From Pseudomonas asiatica (lineage in GTDB: Bacteria; Pseudomonadota; Gammaproteobacteria; Pseudomonadales; Pseudomonadaceae): DNA of 64,000 nucleotides. Position numbers and translations under genes: made by a program. The DNA lies in assembly GCF_040214835.1 (NCBI RefSeq), contig NZ_CP157874.1:996001-1060000 (forward strand). The letters are read 5' to 3'. The notes below the pieces were generated by a model. The model worked only from the letters and a program-made list of their open reading frames with translations. It was not told where the DNA came from and did not search any database. Shown here piece by piece: positions 26,626 to 36,779 of this stretch; position 1 is the first letter of the stretch, and every line of letters starts with the position of its first letter.

Positions 26626-27711
26626 TTAGTGTTGGCGACGCCAGGCTCGTGCGGTGGTGTACAGCAACACCATGGCGAGCACCGGCAGTACGTAGAACAG
26701 CATCAACCGCTCCAGGCGGCCGGCCAGCGGCATGCCCATGGTGAACGCCGCCACGTGCAGCCCATAGGCCAGGTACAGGCAGAGGAACACCAGGCCTTCG
26801 GCGCGGGTGATGCGGTAACCGGAATAGAACACCGGCAGGCTCAGCGCAGCAACACCCAGCATTACCGGCAGGTCGAAAGCCAAGGCGTTGGGCGAGATCG
26901 ACAGCGGCTCGGGGGTGACCAGTGCGGTCAGGCCCAGCACCGCCAGCAGGTTGAACAGGTTGCTGCCTATCACCGTGCCCACGGCGATTTCCCGTTCACC
27001 GCGCAGGGCGGCGATCAGCGCAGCGGCCAGTTCCGGCAGGGAGGTACAGATGGCAACGACGGTCAGGCCGATGATGCGCTCGGACAGCCCCAGGTCGGTG
27101 GCCACCTCTACGGCAGCTTCCAGCAACAAGTGACCCGCCAGGCTCAGCAGGCCCAGGCCGGCCAGCACCTGCAGCAGCGTGCCCGACCAGAAGCGCCCGG
27201 TGCTGCTGGTGGCGGTGGCCGGAGCGGGGTAGGTGCGGGCGTAGTGGCGCGACTGGTGCCAAAGCATAGCCAGGTAGCCGACCAGCCCGGTCAGCAACAA
27301 CACCCCTTCGACCCGGCCGAGGTGGCCGTTGGCGGATAACCCGTAGACCAGGCCGCTGGCGATGATCATCAGTGGGATGTCCAGGCGCACCAGTTGCCGC
27401 GACACGCGCAGCGGGATGATCAGTGCGGCCAGGCCGAGAATGACCAGTACGTTGAAGATGTTGCTGCCGATCACGCTGCCCACCGCCACGTCCGGCGCGC
27501 CCTGGTAGGCGGCCTGCAGGCTCACGGTCATTTGCGGGGCAGTGCTGCCGAAGGCCACCAGGCTCAGGCCGATGATCAGCGGGCGTACGTGCAGGCGCTG
27601 GGCCAGGCGCAGGGCTGCGCGTACCAGCAGTTCGGCACCGCCGACCAGCAACAGCAAGGCGATGCCCAGTTGCAAGAGGCTGAAGGTGGGAAGGGTAGCC
27701 AGGTCGAAAAT
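26626..27711 (-). CDS. Calcium/sodium antiporter (YrbG-type CaCA family), apparent ATT start
   Basis: Membrane antiporter of about 361 residues with two alpha repeats: GLSLVAFGSTAPQM near residue 50 and GLTVVAICTSLPELA near 230, each followed by VGSVIGSNIFN or VGTVIGSNLFN. Both repeats are complete. No ATG or GTG exists between the in-frame TGA (about 27733) and the first helix. The only codon with a good ribosome site is ATT at 27711 (AGGAG, seven bases). A TTG at 27675 would start inside the sequence that leads into helix one and has no ribosome site. It lies 18 bases after the RlpA-like gene in one operon. Confidence 0.88.
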   Translation of the reverse strand: MFDLATLPTFSLLQLGIALLLLVGGAELLVRAALRLAQRLHVRPLIIGLSLVAFGSTAPQMTVSLQAAYQGAPDVAVGSVIGSNIFNVLVILGLAALIIPLRVSRQLVRLDIPLMIIASGLVYGLSANGHLGRVEGVLLLTGLVGYLAMLWHQSRHYARTYPAPATATSSTGRFWSGTLLQVLAGLGLLSLAGHLLLEAAVEVATDLGLSERIIGLTVVAICTSLPELAAALIAALRGEREIAVGTVIGSNLFNLLAVLGLTALVTPEPLSISPNALAFDLPVMLGVAALSLPVFYSGYRITRAEGLVFLCLYLAYGLHVAAFTMGMPLAGRLERLMLFYVLPVLAMVLLYTTARAWRRQH

Positions 27712-27729
27712 GGTCGGACTCCTGTCGCG

Positions 27730-28110
27730 TCAGTCGCTAAGCCCTTGTACTCGCACGCGCGCGGTTCCGCTACGGATCATGCCGATTTTTTCTGCGGCGG
27801 CACGTGAAAGATCGATCAGGCGGCCGCGGGTATGTGGGCCACGGTCATTGATGCGCACCACGACGCTGCGCTGGTTGGCCAGGTTGGTAACCCGTACCCG
27901 GGTGCCGAAGGGCAGGCTGCGGTGGGCGGCGGTGAGGCCATGCTGGTTGAACGGTTCGCCGCTGGCGGTGCGTTTGCCGTGGTGGCGCGCGCCGTAATAG
28001 GAAGCGGTGCCGGTCTTGTCGTAACCGTCGGGGTCGACGTCGATGTCCTGGCTGGCGCAGCCGGCCAGCAGGGAGAAGAGGGCGAGGGTGCTCAGGGATC
28101 GCTTTAGCAA
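27730..28110 (-). CDS. Small RlpA-like lipoprotein (septal-ring lytic transglycosylase family), TTG start
   Basis: 126-residue lipoprotein. The start is TTG at 28110 (GGAG eight bases upstream); the open frame further upstream runs through a REP pair. The signal ends in the lipobox LLAGC at about residues 15-19. A single double-psi beta-barrel follows: [39 protein letters not shown] and [20 protein letters not shown], which keeps the conserved D of the RxNDRGP motif. It has no SPOR domain, unlike full-length RlpA (about 330 residues), so it is a minimal paralogue. It leads an operon with the antiporter and the PcaC-like gene. Confidence 0.88.
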   Translation of the reverse strand: MLKRSLSTLALFSLLAGCASQDIDVDPDGYDKTGTASYYGARHHGKRTASGEPFNQHGLTAAHRSLPFGTRVRVTNLANQRSVVVRINDRGPHTRGRLIDLSRAAAEKIGMIRSGTARVRVQGLSD

Positions 28111-28128
28111 TTCGAATGCTCCGGTGCG

Positions 28129-28220
28129 GCCATTCGCGGCTAAAGCCGCTCCCACAGGTACGGCGCTGCACTGGCGAGCGGTGCTGTACCTGTGGGAGCG
28201 GCTTTAGCCGCGAACGAGGG
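28129..28220. repeat. REP pair (GGCTAAAGCC type) between the RlpA-like gene and gatB
   Basis: Inverted cores with arms CATTCGCGGCTAAAGCCGCT and AGCGGCTTTAGCCGCGAACG, spacer about 30 bases. It separates the end of gatB from the start region of the lipoprotein gene on the same strand. Confidence 0.9.
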
Positions 28221-28253
28221 CAAAGCCCTCGCAGGACTACAGGGGTAAAACAA

Positions 28254-29699
28254 TCACCCTTCGAGCTTGGCCTTGAGCAATTGGTTCACTTGCCCCGGGT
28301 TGGCCTTGCCTTTGGAGGCTTTCATCGCCTGGCCGACGAAGAAGCCGAACATCTTGCCACGCTTGGCCTCGTCGGCTGCGCGGTACTGTTCGACCTGCTC
28401 GGCGTTGGCCGCCAGCACTTCGTCGAGCATCTTGTCGATCGCACCGGTATCGGTGACCTGCTTCAGGCCTTTGCTTTCGATGATGCTGTCGGCATCGCCT
28501 TCACCAGCGGCCATGGCCTCGAACACAGTCTTGGCGATCTTGCCGCTGATGGTGTTGTCGCGGATACGCAGCAGCATGCCGCCCAGCTGTGCGGCGCTGA
28601 CCGGCGCCTGGTCGATCTCGATGCCCAGCTTGTTCAGCAGGCTGCCCAGCTCGACCATGACCCAGTTGGCTGCCAGCTTGGCATCGCCACCGATCTTCAC
28701 CACTTCCTCGAAGTAGTCCGCCTGTTCGCGGCTGGATGCCAGCACGTTGGCGTCGTAGGCCGACAGGCCGTACTGGTTCTGGAAGCGCTCGACCTTCTGC
28801 GTCGGCAGTTCCGGCAAGCCGGCGCGGACGGTTTCGAGGAAGCTGTCCTCGATCACCACCGGCAGCAGGTCCGGGTCGGGGAAGTAACGGTAGTCGTTGG
28901 CTTCCTCCTTGCTGCGCATGGAGCGGGTCTCGTCCTTGTTCGGGTCGTACAGGCGAGTTTCCTGTACCACCTTGCCGCCGTCCTCGATCAGGTCGATCTG
29001 GCGCTGGATCTCGCTGTTGATCGCGCGCTCGATGAAGCGGAACGAGTTGACGTTCTTGATCTCGCAGCGGGTGCCGAACTCGGCCTGGCCTTTCGGGCGG
29101 ATCGACACGTTGCAGTCGCAACGCAGCGAGCCTTCAGCCATGTTGCCGTCGCAGATGCCCAGGTAACGCACCAGCGCGTGGATCGCCTTGACGTAGGCCA
29201 CGGCTTCCTTGGCGCTGCGCATGTCAGGCTCGGAGACAATTTCCAGCAGCGGGGTGCCGGCACGGTTCAGGTCGATGCCGGTGGAGCCGCTGAAGTCTTC
29301 GTGCAGGCTCTTGCCGGCGTCTTCTTCCAGGTGCGCACGGGTTACCCCGATGCGCTTGATGGTGCCGTCTTCCAGGGCGATGTCCAGGTGGCCCTTGCCG
29401 ACGATCGGCAGGTCCATCTGGCTGATCTGGTAGCCCTTGGGCAGGTCCGGGTAGAAGTAGTTCTTGCGCGCGAACACGTTGCGCTTGCCGATCTCGGCAT
29501 CGATGGCCAGGCCGAACATGCACGCCATGCGCACGGCTTCCTGGTTCAGCACCGGCAGTACGCCAGGCATGCCCAGGTCAACCAGGCTGGCCTGGGTGTT
29601 CGGCTCGGAACCGAAGGTGGTGGCGCTGCCGGAGAAGATCTTCGACTGGGTGGCGAGCTGAGTGTGGATTTCCAGCCCGATCACAACTTCCCATTGCAT
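28254..29699 (-). CDS. gatB: Asp-tRNA(Asn)/Glu-tRNA(Gln) amidotransferase subunit B
   Basis: 481-residue tRNA-binding and kinase subunit of GatCAB, which converts mischarged Glu-tRNA(Gln) and Asp-tRNA(Asn) to the correct amide forms. The N-terminal [13 protein letters not shown] and the [11 protein letters not shown] and [12 protein letters not shown] segments are diagnostic; the C-terminal helical YqeY-like tail ([20 protein letters not shown]) is complete. It lies 11 bases downstream of gatA and ends the gatC-gatA-gatB operon. Confidence 0.98.
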   Translation of the reverse strand: MQWEVVIGLEIHTQLATQSKIFSGSATTFGSEPNTQASLVDLGMPGVLPVLNQEAVRMACMFGLAIDAEIGKRNVFARKNYFYPDLPKGYQISQMDLPIVGKGHLDIALEDGTIKRIGVTRAHLEEDAGKSLHEDFSGSTGIDLNRAGTPLLEIVSEPDMRSAKEAVAYVKAIHALVRYLGICDGNMAEGSLRCDCNVSIRPKGQAEFGTRCEIKNVNSFRFIERAINSEIQRQIDLIEDGGKVVQETRLYDPNKDETRSMRSKEEANDYRYFPDPDLLPVVIEDSFLETVRAGLPELPTQKVERFQNQYGLSAYDANVLASSREQADYFEEVVKIGGDAKLAANWVMVELGSLLNKLGIEIDQAPVSAAQLGGMLLRIRDNTISGKIAKTVFEAMAAGEGDADSIIESKGLKQVTDTGAIDKMLDEVLAANAEQVEQYRAADEAKRGKMFGFFVGQAMKASKGKANPGQVNQLLKAKLEG

Positions 29700-29710
29700 G
29701 TGTGAATTCC

Positions 29711-31162
29711 TCAGAAGCCGTTGGGGGCGCGGGTGTGCCAGTCGGTCACTTGCTGGTAGCGGTGCGCGACGTTGAGCAGGCGGCCTTCCTGGAAGTATGG
29801 CGCCAGCAGCTGCACGCCGACCGGCAGGCCATCGACGAAGCCGGCCGGCATCGACAGGCCCGGCAGGCCCGCCAGGTTGGCGGTGATGGTGTAGACGTCT
29901 TCCAGATAGGCGGCGACCGGGTCGCTGCTTTTGGCGCCGAGCTTCCAGGCCGGGTTCGGCGTGGTCGGGCCGAGGATCAGGTCGACGTCGTTGAAGGCAG
30001 CCATGAAATCGTTCTTGATCAGGCGGCGGATCTGCTGCGCCTTCACGTAGTAGGCGTCGTAGTAGCCGGCCGACAGGGCGTAGGTGCCGACCATGATGCG
30101 GCGCTGCACTTCGACACCGAAGCCTTCGCCACGCGAACGCTTGTACAGGTCGGTGAGGTCTTTCGGGCTTTCGCAGCGGTAGCCGAAGCGCACGCCGTCG
30201 AAGCGCGACAGGTTGGACGAGGCTTCAGCGGGGGCGATCACGTAGTAGGCCGGGATGGCGTGCTGCATGTTCGGCAGGCTGATTTCCTTGACCACCGCGC
30301 CGAGCTTTTCCAGCTCCTTGACGCTGGCCTGGACCAGGTCGGCGATGCGTGGGTCGAGGCCGGCACCGAAGTACTCCTTCGGCAGGCCGATGCGCAGGCC
30401 CTGCAGCGAAGCATTCAGGTTGGCGCTGTAGTCCGGCACCGGCTCTTCGATGCTGGTGGAGTCCTTGGCGTCGAAACCGGCCATGCCTTGCAGCAGCAGG
30501 GCGCAGTCTTCGGCGGTACGGGCCAGCGGGCCACCCTGGTCGAGGCTGGAGGCGTAGGCAATCATGCCCCAGCGCGACACGCGGCCATAGGTCGGCTTGA
30601 GGCCGGTGAGGTTGGTCAGTGCCGCCGGTTGGCGGATCGAGCCGCCGGTGTCGGTGCCGGTGGTGGCTGGCAGCAGGCGCGCAGCCACTGCCGCGGCCGA
30701 ACCGCCCGACGAGCCGCCCGGGACGTGCTCGAGGTTCCATGGGTTCTTCACCGCGCCGTAGTGGCTGGATTCGTTGGCCGAACCCATGGCGAATTCGTCC
30801 ATGTTGGTCTTGCCCAGGGTGACCATGCCGGCTTCGGCCAGCTTGGCAACCACGGTGGCATCATACGGCGCCTTGAAGTTGTCGAGCATCTTCGAGCCGC
30901 AGCTGGTGCGTACGCCGTTGGTGCAGAACAGGTCCTTGTGGGCGATCGGGGCACCCAGCAGCGCGCCGGTTTCGCCGGCGGCGCGACGGGCGTCGGCGGC
31001 ACGCGCCTGGCCCAGGGCCAGGTCTTCGGTGACGCTGATGAAGCTGTTGATCTGCGGGTCGAGCTGCTTGATGCGCGCCAGCAGGGCGCCGGTCAGCTCT
31101 TCGGAGGAAAACGACTTGTCGGCGAGTCCGCGGGCGATCTCGGCCAGGGTCAATTGATGCAT
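29711..31162 (-). CDS. gatA: Asp-tRNA(Asn)/Glu-tRNA(Gln) amidotransferase subunit A
   Basis: 483-residue amidase-signature glutaminase of GatCAB that releases ammonia from glutamine. The catalytic lysine lies in [20 protein letters not shown], and the serine-rich amidase signature is [20 protein letters not shown] followed by [12 protein letters not shown], with the cis-Ser and nucleophile Ser both present. It lies 15 bases after gatC. Confidence 0.98.
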   Translation of the reverse strand: MHQLTLAEIARGLADKSFSSEELTGALLARIKQLDPQINSFISVTEDLALGQARAADARRAAGETGALLGAPIAHKDLFCTNGVRTSCGSKMLDNFKAPYDATVVAKLAEAGMVTLGKTNMDEFAMGSANESSHYGAVKNPWNLEHVPGGSSGGSAAAVAARLLPATTGTDTGGSIRQPAALTNLTGLKPTYGRVSRWGMIAYASSLDQGGPLARTAEDCALLLQGMAGFDAKDSTSIEEPVPDYSANLNASLQGLRIGLPKEYFGAGLDPRIADLVQASVKELEKLGAVVKEISLPNMQHAIPAYYVIAPAEASSNLSRFDGVRFGYRCESPKDLTDLYKRSRGEGFGVEVQRRIMVGTYALSAGYYDAYYVKAQQIRRLIKNDFMAAFNDVDLILGPTTPNPAWKLGAKSSDPVAAYLEDVYTITANLAGLPGLSMPAGFVDGLPVGVQLLAPYFQEGRLLNVAHRYQQVTDWHTRAPNGF

Positions 31163-31177
31163 GGCAGGCTCTATCCC

Positions 31178-31465
31178 TTACTCGATGACTTTGGGAACCA
31201 GGTACAGACCGCTTTCGGTCGACGGCGCGATGGCCTGGTAGGCGTCGCGCTGGTTGCTTTCGGTGACCTGGTCGGGACGCAGGCGCTGGCTGGCCTCCAG
31301 GGGGTGGGCCAGTGGCTCGATGCCGGTAGTGTCGACCGCTTGCATCTGGTCGACCAGCCCGAGAATGCTGTTCAGTGCGTCAGTAATGCGTGGCAGTTCG
31401 CCATCATTCAGGCCCAGACGGGCCAGATGGGCGATCTTTTCCACGTCGCAGCGTTCAAGCGCCAT
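31178..31465 (-). CDS. gatC: Asp-tRNA(Asn)/Glu-tRNA(Gln) amidotransferase subunit C
   Basis: 95-residue GatC subunit that ties GatA and GatB together. The start at 31465 ([20 protein letters not shown]) agrees with the family; an in-frame codon at 31486 would add seven residues. The C-terminal part ([20 protein letters not shown]) follows the usual LRxDxV pattern. It is the first gene of gatCAB, transcribed divergently from mreB with a 205-base region between them. Confidence 0.97.
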
Positions 31466-31511
31466 GGGGATCTCCAGGGGAAACAAAGACCGGAATTTGG
31501 GTCCGCAGTGA

Positions 31512-32708
<1,197 letters not shown>

Positions 32709-32737
32709 TTCCGCTCGCTGTTCACGAGCCCCGGTTT

Positions 32738-32795
32738 ACAGGTAGTACGCACAGTGCTACCTGTATGTGCTGGGCTGGCGCCCGTTCGGGGCGCC
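32738..32795 (+). promoter_or_regulatory. Two consecutive hairpins between mreB and mreC
   Basis: ACAGGTAG / CTACCTGT (32738-32764) and GGCGCCC / GGGCGCC around GTTCG (32777-32795) form two stable stems in the 165-base gap. No long T run follows, so they are more likely mRNA-processing or partial attenuation elements than a full terminator. Confidence 0.55.
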
Positions 32796-32873
32796 GTATC
32801 CGTCAACCCGCAACCAGGCTGGTGCGTTGTCCCATGTCCAATGACCTCCTGAGTCGTCCACGAGGAACGGCCC

Positions 32874-33950
32874 ATTAAACCGCTTTTCTCCAAGGGCCCT
32901 TCGCTGGGCGTTCGCCTGCTCGTCCTGGTGGTGATGTCGGTCGCGTTGATGGTTGTCGACGCGCGCTTCGACGTGCTCAAACCAGTGCGCAGCCAGATGG
33001 GCCTGGTACTCATGGAGTCGTACTGGATCACCGACCTGCCGCAGCGTGCGTGGCAAGGTGTGGCCGGCCAGTTCGGCAGCCGCACCGAACTGATCGCCGA
33101 GAACGAAAAGCTCAAGACCGAAGCCCTGCTGCTGCAGGGGCGCCTGCAGAAGCTGGCGGCCCTGACCGAGCAGAACGTGCGCCTGCGCGAGTTGCTCAAC
33201 TCCTCGGCGCTGGTCAACGAAAAGGTCGAGGTGGCCGAGCTGATCGGTGTCGACCCCAACCCGTTCACCCACCGCATCCTGATCAACAAGGGCGAGCGTG
33301 ATGGCGTGTTCCTGGGCCAGCCGGTGCTCGATGCCCGTGGCCTGATGGGCCAGGTGGTCGAGCTGATGCCCTACACCTCGCGGGTACTGTTGCTGACCGA
33401 TACCACCCATAGCATCCCGGTGCAGGTCAACCGCAACGGCCTGCGCGCCATCGCCAGCGGCACCGGCAACCCGGAGCGCCTGGAGCTGCGCCATGTGGCC
33501 GATACCGCCGACATCAAGGAAGGCGACCTGCTGGTCAGTTCCGGCATGGGGCAACGGTTCCCGGCCGGCTACCCGGTGGCCACGGTCAACGAAGTGATCC
33601 ACGATTCCGGCCAGCCGTTCGCCATCGTTCGTGCCATCCCCACCGCCGCGCTCAACCGTAGCCGCTACATGCTGCTGGTGTTCAGCGACCGGCGCAGCCC
33701 GGAACAGCGCGCCACCGATGCCGCCATTGCCCAGGAAGAGGCTGACCGCAAGGGCACCTCGACCGCAGGCCAGCCGGCCACGACGGGCGAGCAGGGCGCA
33801 CCAGCTGGCAGCGCCCCTGCCACGCCGGCCACACCAGCGGCCACACCAGCGACCCCGGCAGCCCCGGCTGCGCAGCCTGCAGCTCCGGCGGCCGCACCTG
33901 CCACGCCGGCTGCCGCGCCTGCCGCACCCGCTCACACCCGGAGGCAATGA
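32874..33950 (+). CDS. mreC: Rod-shape-determining protein MreC, apparent ATT start
   Basis: Inner-membrane protein of the elongasome with one N-terminal helix, a coiled coil (residues about 70-115, RTELIAENEKLKTEALLLQG) and the periplasmic beta domain. The first Met/Val codons of the frame (from 32928) lie inside the membrane helix. The ATT at 32874, seven bases after AGGA, gives I/M-KPLFSKGPSLGVRL, which matches the E. coli MreC start MKPIFSRGPSLQIRL residue for residue in position; a TGA lies upstream. Length 358. The C-terminal 65 residues are an Ala/Pro/Thr-rich low-complexity tail. It overlaps mreD. Confidence 0.94.
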   Translation: MKPLFSKGPSLGVRLLVLVVMSVALMVVDARFDVLKPVRSQMGLVLMESYWITDLPQRAWQGVAGQFGSRTELIAENEKLKTEALLLQGRLQKLAALTEQNVRLRELLNSSALVNEKVEVAELIGVDPNPFTHRILINKGERDGVFLGQPVLDARGLMGQVVELMPYTSRVLLLTDTTHSIPVQVNRNGLRAIASGTGNPERLELRHVADTADIKEGDLLVSSGMGQRFPAGYPVATVNEVIHDSGQPFAIVRAIPTAALNRSRYMLLVFSDRRSPEQRATDAAIAQEEADRKGTSTAGQPATTGEQGAPAGSAPATPATPAATPATPAAPAAQPAAPAAAPATPAAAPAAPAHTRRQ

Positions 33951-34438
33951 TGGCTGCATCACGCCGCAACAACGGCTGGGTCATCTGGCTGACTTTCGCC
34001 ATCGGCCTGCTGCTCAGCGTCTCGCCCATGCCGCAGTTCATGGAAGTGTTCCGGCCCATGTGGCTGGCCTTGCTGGTGTCGTTCTGGACCCTCGCCGTAC
34101 CGAACAAGGTCGGCATGACCACCGCGTTCGTGCTGGGCCTGGCCGAGGATGTGCTGTACGGCACCCTGCTGGGGCAGAACGCGCTGATCCTTACCCTCAT
34201 CACCTTCCTGGTGCTGTCGTTGCAGCAGCGCCTGCGTATGTTCCCCATGTGGCAGCAGAGCCTGGTGATCCTGGTGATCTTCGGTATTGCCCAGCTGATC
34301 CAGCTGTGGCTCAGCGCGCTGACCGGCAACCGCCTGCCCACCCTGGCGTTGGTCTGGTCGGCGGTGATCAGTGCCTTGCTCTGGCCGTGGATCAGCTTCG
34401 CCCTGCGCGACCTGCGCCGACGCTTGCATATCAACTGA
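33947..34438 (+). CDS. mreD: Rod-shape-determining protein MreD
   Basis: Small inner-membrane protein, 163 residues with about five hydrophobic helices, working with MreB, MreC, RodA and PBP2 in side-wall synthesis. The FWTLAVPNKVGMTTAFVLGL and EDVLYGTLLGQNAL segments are typical. Two adjacent ATGs (33947, 33950) follow GGAGG; the second has the better spacing, so the true protein may be one residue shorter. It overlaps the mreC stop. Confidence 0.97.
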   Translation: MMAASRRNNGWVIWLTFAIGLLLSVSPMPQFMEVFRPMWLALLVSFWTLAVPNKVGMTTAFVLGLAEDVLYGTLLGQNALILTLITFLVLSLQQRLRMFPMWQQSLVILVIFGIAQLIQLWLSALTGNRLPTLALVWSAVISALLWPWISFALRDLRRRLHIN

Positions 34439-34471
34439 CGGCGCCGCCGCGACTGACAGGGAGATGTCTGC

Positions 34472-35185
34472 ATGACCCCGCTATACCTGGCCTCCGGCTC
34501 GCCCCGTCGTCGTGAACTGCTGACCCAGATCGGTGTACCGTTCAGCGTCGTCAGTGCCCCCATCGATGAAACCCCATTGCCTGATGAAAGCGCCCCGGCC
34601 TACGTCGAGCGCCTGGCCCGGGCCAAGGCTGCCGCCGGCCTGGCCAGCCTGGAACATCCAGTGCAGGCCATTCGCGGGCATGCCCGCTCTCACGAGGGCA
34701 GCGCCGTCCCTGTGGGAGCGGGCGCGCCCGCGAATAGCCACACCGCGGCCCTGGAAAATCGTGCTGTGGTGCTGGGTGCAGACACTGCCGTGGTGCTCGA
34801 TGGTCGTATTCTCGGCAAACCGGAAACCCGCGAAGATGCCCTGGCCATGCTGGCCGACCTTTCGGGCCGCGAGCACCAGGTTTTGACCGCGGTCGCCCTG
34901 AGCGATGGCCAGCGCGTGCACAGCCTGTGCGTCACCAGCAAGGTGCGCTTCCGTGCGATCAGCGCCGAGGAAGCGCAACGCTACTGGGCCAGCGGCGAGC
35001 CCGCGGACAAGGCCGGCGGCTATGCCATCCAGGGCTTGGGCGCGGTGTTCGTCACCGGCCTTTCCGGCAGCTACTCGGCGGTGGTCGGCTTGCCCCTCAG
35101 TGAAACGGCCGAACTGCTCGGCCAATTCGGCATTGCCTGCTGGCAATCGCCCGCGCATACGCCAGAGGTAACAAACCAGCGGTAG
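34472..35185 (+). CDS. maf: Maf-family nucleotide pyrophosphatase with an in-frame REP insertion
   Basis: House-cleaning nucleoside-triphosphate pyrophosphatase (YhdE/Maf). It is 237 residues, about 40 longer than usual. The N-terminal [20 protein letters not shown], the catalytic [14 protein letters not shown] (about residues 95-108) and KAGGYAIQG are intact. The extra stretch lies between [14 protein letters not shown] and RAVVLGAD: residues about 66-90 are encoded by an inverted REP pair (34668-34739) and read through without stop or frameshift. The insert falls before the catalytic loop, where family members vary in length. A working enzyme is plausible but unproven. Confidence 0.93.
   Translation: MTPLYLASGSPRRRELLTQIGVPFSVVSAPIDETPLPDESAPAYVERLARAKAAAGLASLEHPVQAIRGHARSHEGSAVPVGAGAPANSHTAALENRAVVLGADTAVVLDGRILGKPETREDALAMLADLSGREHQVLTAVALSDGQRVHSLCVTSKVRFRAISAEEAQRYWASGEPADKAGGYAIQGLGAVFVTGLSGSYSAVVGLPLSETAELLGQFGIACWQSPAHTPEVTNQR
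34668..34739. repeat. REP pair inside the maf coding sequence
   Basis: Inverted arms GGCCATTCGCGGGCATGCCC and GGGCGCGCCCGCGAATAGCC with cores GCCCGCTCTCAC and GTGGGAGCGGG. It is a shorter pair (72 bases, a multiple of three) than the intergenic ones and the only REP pair found within a gene here. Confidence 0.9.
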
Positions 35186-35239
35186 CCAGCACTGCATACG
35201 CCATCCATCATTATCCAAGACCTTTGACGAGAGCCTGCC

Positions 35240-36697
35240 ATGAGTGAAGAGATCCTGATCAACATCACCCCGATGGAGTCGCGCGTGGCGGTGGTGGAAA
35301 ACGGGGTGCTGCAGGAAGTGCATGTCGAGCGCACCCAGCGCCGGGGCATCGTCGGCAATATCTACAAAGGCAAGGTGGTGCGTGTGCTGCCGGGCATGCA
35401 GGCGGCCTTTGTCGACATCGGCCTGGAGCGCGCGGCATTCATCCATGCCTCGGAAATATCCCAGCGCGAAGGCTCGGCGGTAGAGAACATCACCGCCCTG
35501 GTGCACGAGGGCCAGGCCCTGGTGGTGCAGGTGACCAAGGACCCGATCGGCACCAAGGGCGCGCGCCTGACCACCCAGCTGTCGATCCCGTCGCGCTACC
35601 TGGTGTACATGCCGCGCAGCAGCCATGTCGGCATTTCCCTGAAGATCGAAGACGAAGCCGAGCGCGAGCGCCTCAAGCAGGTGGTCAGCGACTGCATGGA
35701 AAGCGAGAACATCAAGGACGCCGGTGGCTTCATCCTGCGTACCGCCGCCGAAGGCGCACGCGCTGAAGAGATCCTGCAGGACATTCGCTACCTGCGCCGC
35801 CTGTGGGAGCAGATCGGCACCCAGATCAAGACTTGCGGTGCGCCCACGGTCATCTACGAGGACCTGGGCCTGGCCCTGCGTACCTTGCGCGACCTGGTCA
35901 ACCCGAAGATCGAGAAGATCCGCATCGACTCGCGGGAAACCTTCCAGAAGACCACGCAGTTCGTTGGCGAGCTGATGCCGGAAATCGCCGACCGCCTCGA
36001 GCACTACCCGGGCGAACGGCCGATCTTCGACCTGTACGGCGTCGAGGACGAGATCCAGCGCGCACTGGAGCGCAAGGTACCGCTGAAGTCCGGCGGCTAT
36101 CTGGTGGTCGACCCCGCTGAAGCGATGACCACCATCGATGTGAACACCGGCGCCTTCGTCGGCCATCGCAACCTTGAAGAGACCATCTTCAAGACCAACC
36201 TCGAGGCCGCCACAGCCATCGCCCGGCAACTGCGCCTGCGCAATATCGGCGGCATCATCATCATCGACTTCATCGACATGGAAGACGAGGAGCACCAGCG
36301 CCAGGTGCTGCGCACCCTGGAAAAGCAGCTGGAGCGCGATCACGCCAAGACCAATATCATCGGCATCACCGAGCTGGGCCTGGTGCAGATGACCCGCAAG
36401 CGCACACGGGAAAGCCTGGAACAGGTGCTGTGCGAGCCCTGCCTGGCCTGTCAGGGCCGTGGCAAGCTGAAAACCCCCGAGACCATCTGTTACGAAATCT
36501 TCCGCGAGATCCTGCGCGAGGCCCGTGCCTACCAGGCCGAAGGCTACCGCGTGCTGGCCAACCAGAAGGTGGTCGACCGGTTGCTGGATGAAGAGTCCGG
36601 TAACGTCGCGGAACTGGAGGCCTTCATCGGCCGAACCATTCGTTTCCAGGTGGAGTCGATGTATTCGCAGGAACAATACGATGTGGTGCTGCTCTGA
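35240..36697 (+). CDS. rng: Ribonuclease G
   Basis: 485-residue endoribonuclease that matures the 16S rRNA 5' end and degrades some mRNAs. The S1 domain begins at GNIYKGKVVRVLPGMQAAFV. The catalytic core carries the metal-binding aspartates in TTIDVNTGAF and IIIIDFIDM. The zinc-link type cysteines appear in CEPCLACQGRG. The length matches RNase G rather than RNase E. It follows maf, as in many gammaproteobacteria, and precedes yhdP. Confidence 0.97.
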   Translation: MSEEILINITPMESRVAVVENGVLQEVHVERTQRRGIVGNIYKGKVVRVLPGMQAAFVDIGLERAAFIHASEISQREGSAVENITALVHEGQALVVQVTKDPIGTKGARLTTQLSIPSRYLVYMPRSSHVGISLKIEDEAERERLKQVVSDCMESENIKDAGGFILRTAAEGARAEEILQDIRYLRRLWEQIGTQIKTCGAPTVIYEDLGLALRTLRDLVNPKIEKIRIDSRETFQKTTQFVGELMPEIADRLEHYPGERPIFDLYGVEDEIQRALERKVPLKSGGYLVVDPAEAMTTIDVNTGAFVGHRNLEETIFKTNLEAATAIARQLRLRNIGGIIIIDFIDMEDEEHQRQVLRTLEKQLERDHAKTNIIGITELGLVQMTRKRTRESLEQVLCEPCLACQGRGKLKTPETICYEIFREILREARAYQAEGYRVLANQKVVDRLLDEESGNVAELEAFIGRTIRFQVESMYSQEQYDVVLL

Positions 36698-36779
36698 GGC
36701 CTTCTGAAACGCGCCGCGGGTGGCCCGGGCTGGCAAAACCGGGACGACGGGCCATCATGGATAAACGACCTGGAGGGCC

